A DNA stretch of 64,000 bases from Euzebyales bacterium. GTDB lineage: Bacteria; Actinomycetota; Nitriliruptoria; Euzebyales; JAHELV01. This document shows positions 62,936 through 64,000 of this stretch, piece by piece; the first letter of the stretch is position 1, and every line of letters begins with the position of its first letter. The position numbers were made by a program, and so were the translations under genes. The stretch is taken from NCBI GenBank assembly GCA_036374135.1, contig DASUUK010000066.1:1-64000 (forward strand), written 5' to 3'. The notes under the pieces are model-generated. The model had not been told where the DNA came from and did no database searches. It saw only the letters and a list, made by a program, of their open reading frames with translations.

Positions 62936-64000
62936 CTAGTACGCCAGCAGGCGCGTCGGGCGCTCGACGAGGTCGGCGACGAGCCGCAGGAAGGCCGACG
63001 CCTCCGCGCCGTCACACACCCGGTGGTCGAAGGTCAACGACAGGTTGAGGACCGGACGCGCCACGACCGCCCCGTCGACCACCCACGGACGATCCGTGAT
63101 CCGGCCGACACCCAGGATGCCGGCCTCCGGGTGGTTGACGATCGGTCCTCCACCATCGATGCCGAAGGCACCGAAGTTCGACACGGAGAACGTGCTGCCG
63201 ACCAGCTCGGCGGGCGGCAGCTCACCCGCCCGGGCAGCCCCGGCGACGCGTGTCACCTCGGCCGCGAGCTCGAGGATCGAGCGCCGACCCGCGTCACGGA
63301 CGACAGGTACCAGCAGGCCCCGGTCGGTCTGCGTCGCCACCCCCAGGTCGATCCGCTCGTGGTACACGATCTCGCGGGCCTCGGCATCGAAGCTGCCGTT
63401 GAGCTGTGGCACGCGCCCGAGCGCCACCGCACAGGCCCGCAGGATCACCGCGAGCGGTGTGACGCGCACAGCGGGGTGATCGGCCACGAGCTCGTCCCGC
63501 AGCGCCAGCATGGCGGTCGCGTCGACGTCGACCCAGCACGACGCTGCGGGGATCTCGCGCCAGGCGACCGAGAGGTGATCGGCGATCCGCGCGCGCACCC
63601 CCGTCACGGCCTCGCGGCGGCCGGCATCGGCGGTCCCTGCGGCGTCGGCGTCGGTCGGTGTGCCCACACCGGCGGCCGCCGACGATGCCACGTCGGCCGG
63701 CGCCGCCGTGTCGGCCGCCGCGCCCGACGCGTTCGCGGCGGCGTGCACGTCGTCGCGCGTGATCCGACCCTCCGGCCCGGTGCCGTGCACCTGCCCAAGG
63801 TCGACGCCGAGATCCTTCGCGAGCTTGCGCACCGGCGGCTTGGCCCGCGGCCGGCTCGTGGGCCTGGCGCTGCCGTCGTGGCGTGCGCGCGTGCGCCGGC
63901 GTCGGCTGCGTCCACGGCCGGTGCCGTACCCCACCAGCACGTTGCCGCTCGCGTCGTCGCCCGCCGCCGACGACGTCGACGGTTCCGCACCGTTGTCGGC
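62936..64000 (-). CDS. Dihydrolipoamide acyltransferase (E2), C-terminal part
   Basis: The gene runs off the right edge; the lipoyl domain is missing. The visible 354 residues begin just after it (NVLVGYGTG), then a basic linker, a peripheral subunit-binding domain (VRKLAKDLGVDLGQV to GRITRDDV), an Ala/Thr/Asp-rich linker, and the acyltransferase domain with SNFGAFGIDGGGPIV and the catalytic DHRVCDG. Substrate could be pyruvate or branched-chain 2-oxoacids. The 79 bases before the aminotransferase hold nothing clear. Confidence 0.9.
   Translation of the reverse strand, partial: ADNGAEPSTSSAAGDDASGNVLVGYGTGRGRSRRRRTRARHDGSARPTSRPRAKPPVRKLAKDLGVDLGQVHGTGPEGRITRDDVHAAANASGAAADTAAPADVASSAAAGVGTPTDADAAGTADAGRREAVTGVRARIADHLSVAWREIPAASCWVDVDATAMLALRDELVADHPAVRVTPLAVILRACAVALGRVPQLNGSFDAEAREIVYHERIDLGVATQTDRGLLVPVVRDAGRRSILELAAEVTRVAGAARAGELPPAELVGSTFSVSNFGAFGIDGGGPIVNHPEAGILGVGRITDRPWVVDGAVVARPVLNLSLTFDHRVCDGAEASAFLRLVADLVERPTRLLAY

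Overview
The window is a continuous stretch of a very GC-rich bacterial chromosome with a housekeeping gene order typical of Actinobacteria: the block ispG-rseP-dxr-rlmN-cdsA-frr-pyrH-tsf-rpsB-M23-xerC...dprA-comM-yraN-DUF2469-lepB-rplS-trmD-rimM-KH-rpsP-ffh...ftsY...smc-fpg-rnc-DUF177/rpmF-sepIVA-coaD-rsmD-recG-rpmB. Protein details (Thermus-like IspG, short EF-Ts, Aquifex-type aconitase, citramalate synthase, zinc-type L28 and L32) and long acidic tails on S2 and S16 suggest a deep-branching, possibly halophilic actinobacterium of the Nitriliruptoria/Egibacteria kind. That placement is inference only. Most genes lie on the minus strand. Start codons are often GTG and many neighbours overlap as GTGA or ATGA.

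Layout. 1-7.3 kb: end of an unknown plus-strand gene, then MEP-pathway genes, site-2 protease, lipid and ribosome recycling genes and UMP kinase. 7.5-9.5 kb: tsf and rpsB. 9.5-16.6 kb: a degenerate LytM protein, a 62-64 bp tandem repeat, xerC, aconitase, dprA, comM, yraN. 16.6-22.3 kb: small membrane protein, DUF2469, lepB, rplS, trmD, rimM, KH protein, rpsP, ffh. 22.4-29.4 kb: WYL protein, ftsY, thioredoxin-like lipoprotein, smc, a small coiled-coil gene. 29.7-37.5 kb: hydrolase, a strongly divergent MutM-fold protein, rnc, rpmF, DUF177, sepIVA, coaD, rsmD, recG, rpmB. 37.5-41.6 kb: small plus-strand genes, ddl, cofC, a cold-shock-like protein and an HNH endonuclease that runs into tRNA-Glu. 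41.6-43.5 kb: tRNA-Glu, tRNA-Gln, gltX. 43.6-46.6 kb: cimA and leuB. 46.8-55.7 kb: GNAT, Nudix, sigma-70 factor, two envelope proteins, a SWIM/SNF2 module, YcaQ-like glycosylase. 55.7-59.9 kb: leuD, leuC, small ORF, leuA. 59.9-64 kb: LOG-like protein, RsbW-like ATPase, ACT protein, class III aminotransferase, and the C-terminal part of a dihydrolipoamide acyltransferase.

Branched-chain amino acid supply is the main metabolic theme: cimA (isoleucine via citramalate) and leuA, leuC, leuD, leuB. Their 5' regions hold the most interesting signals. leuA is preceded by a TTGACA promoter, an apparently leaderless 30-codon ORF ending in a leucine run, a hairpin and a 35-bp tandem repeat. cimA is preceded by a promoter, a leaderless 26-codon ORF ending in Val-Ile-Ile-Ile, and two hairpins. 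Both look like amino-acid-sensing attenuators too short for ordinary gene calling. Other points of note are the loss of key residues in IspG, MutM and the LytM protein, repeat-built protein tails, and an HNH gene abutting a tRNA.
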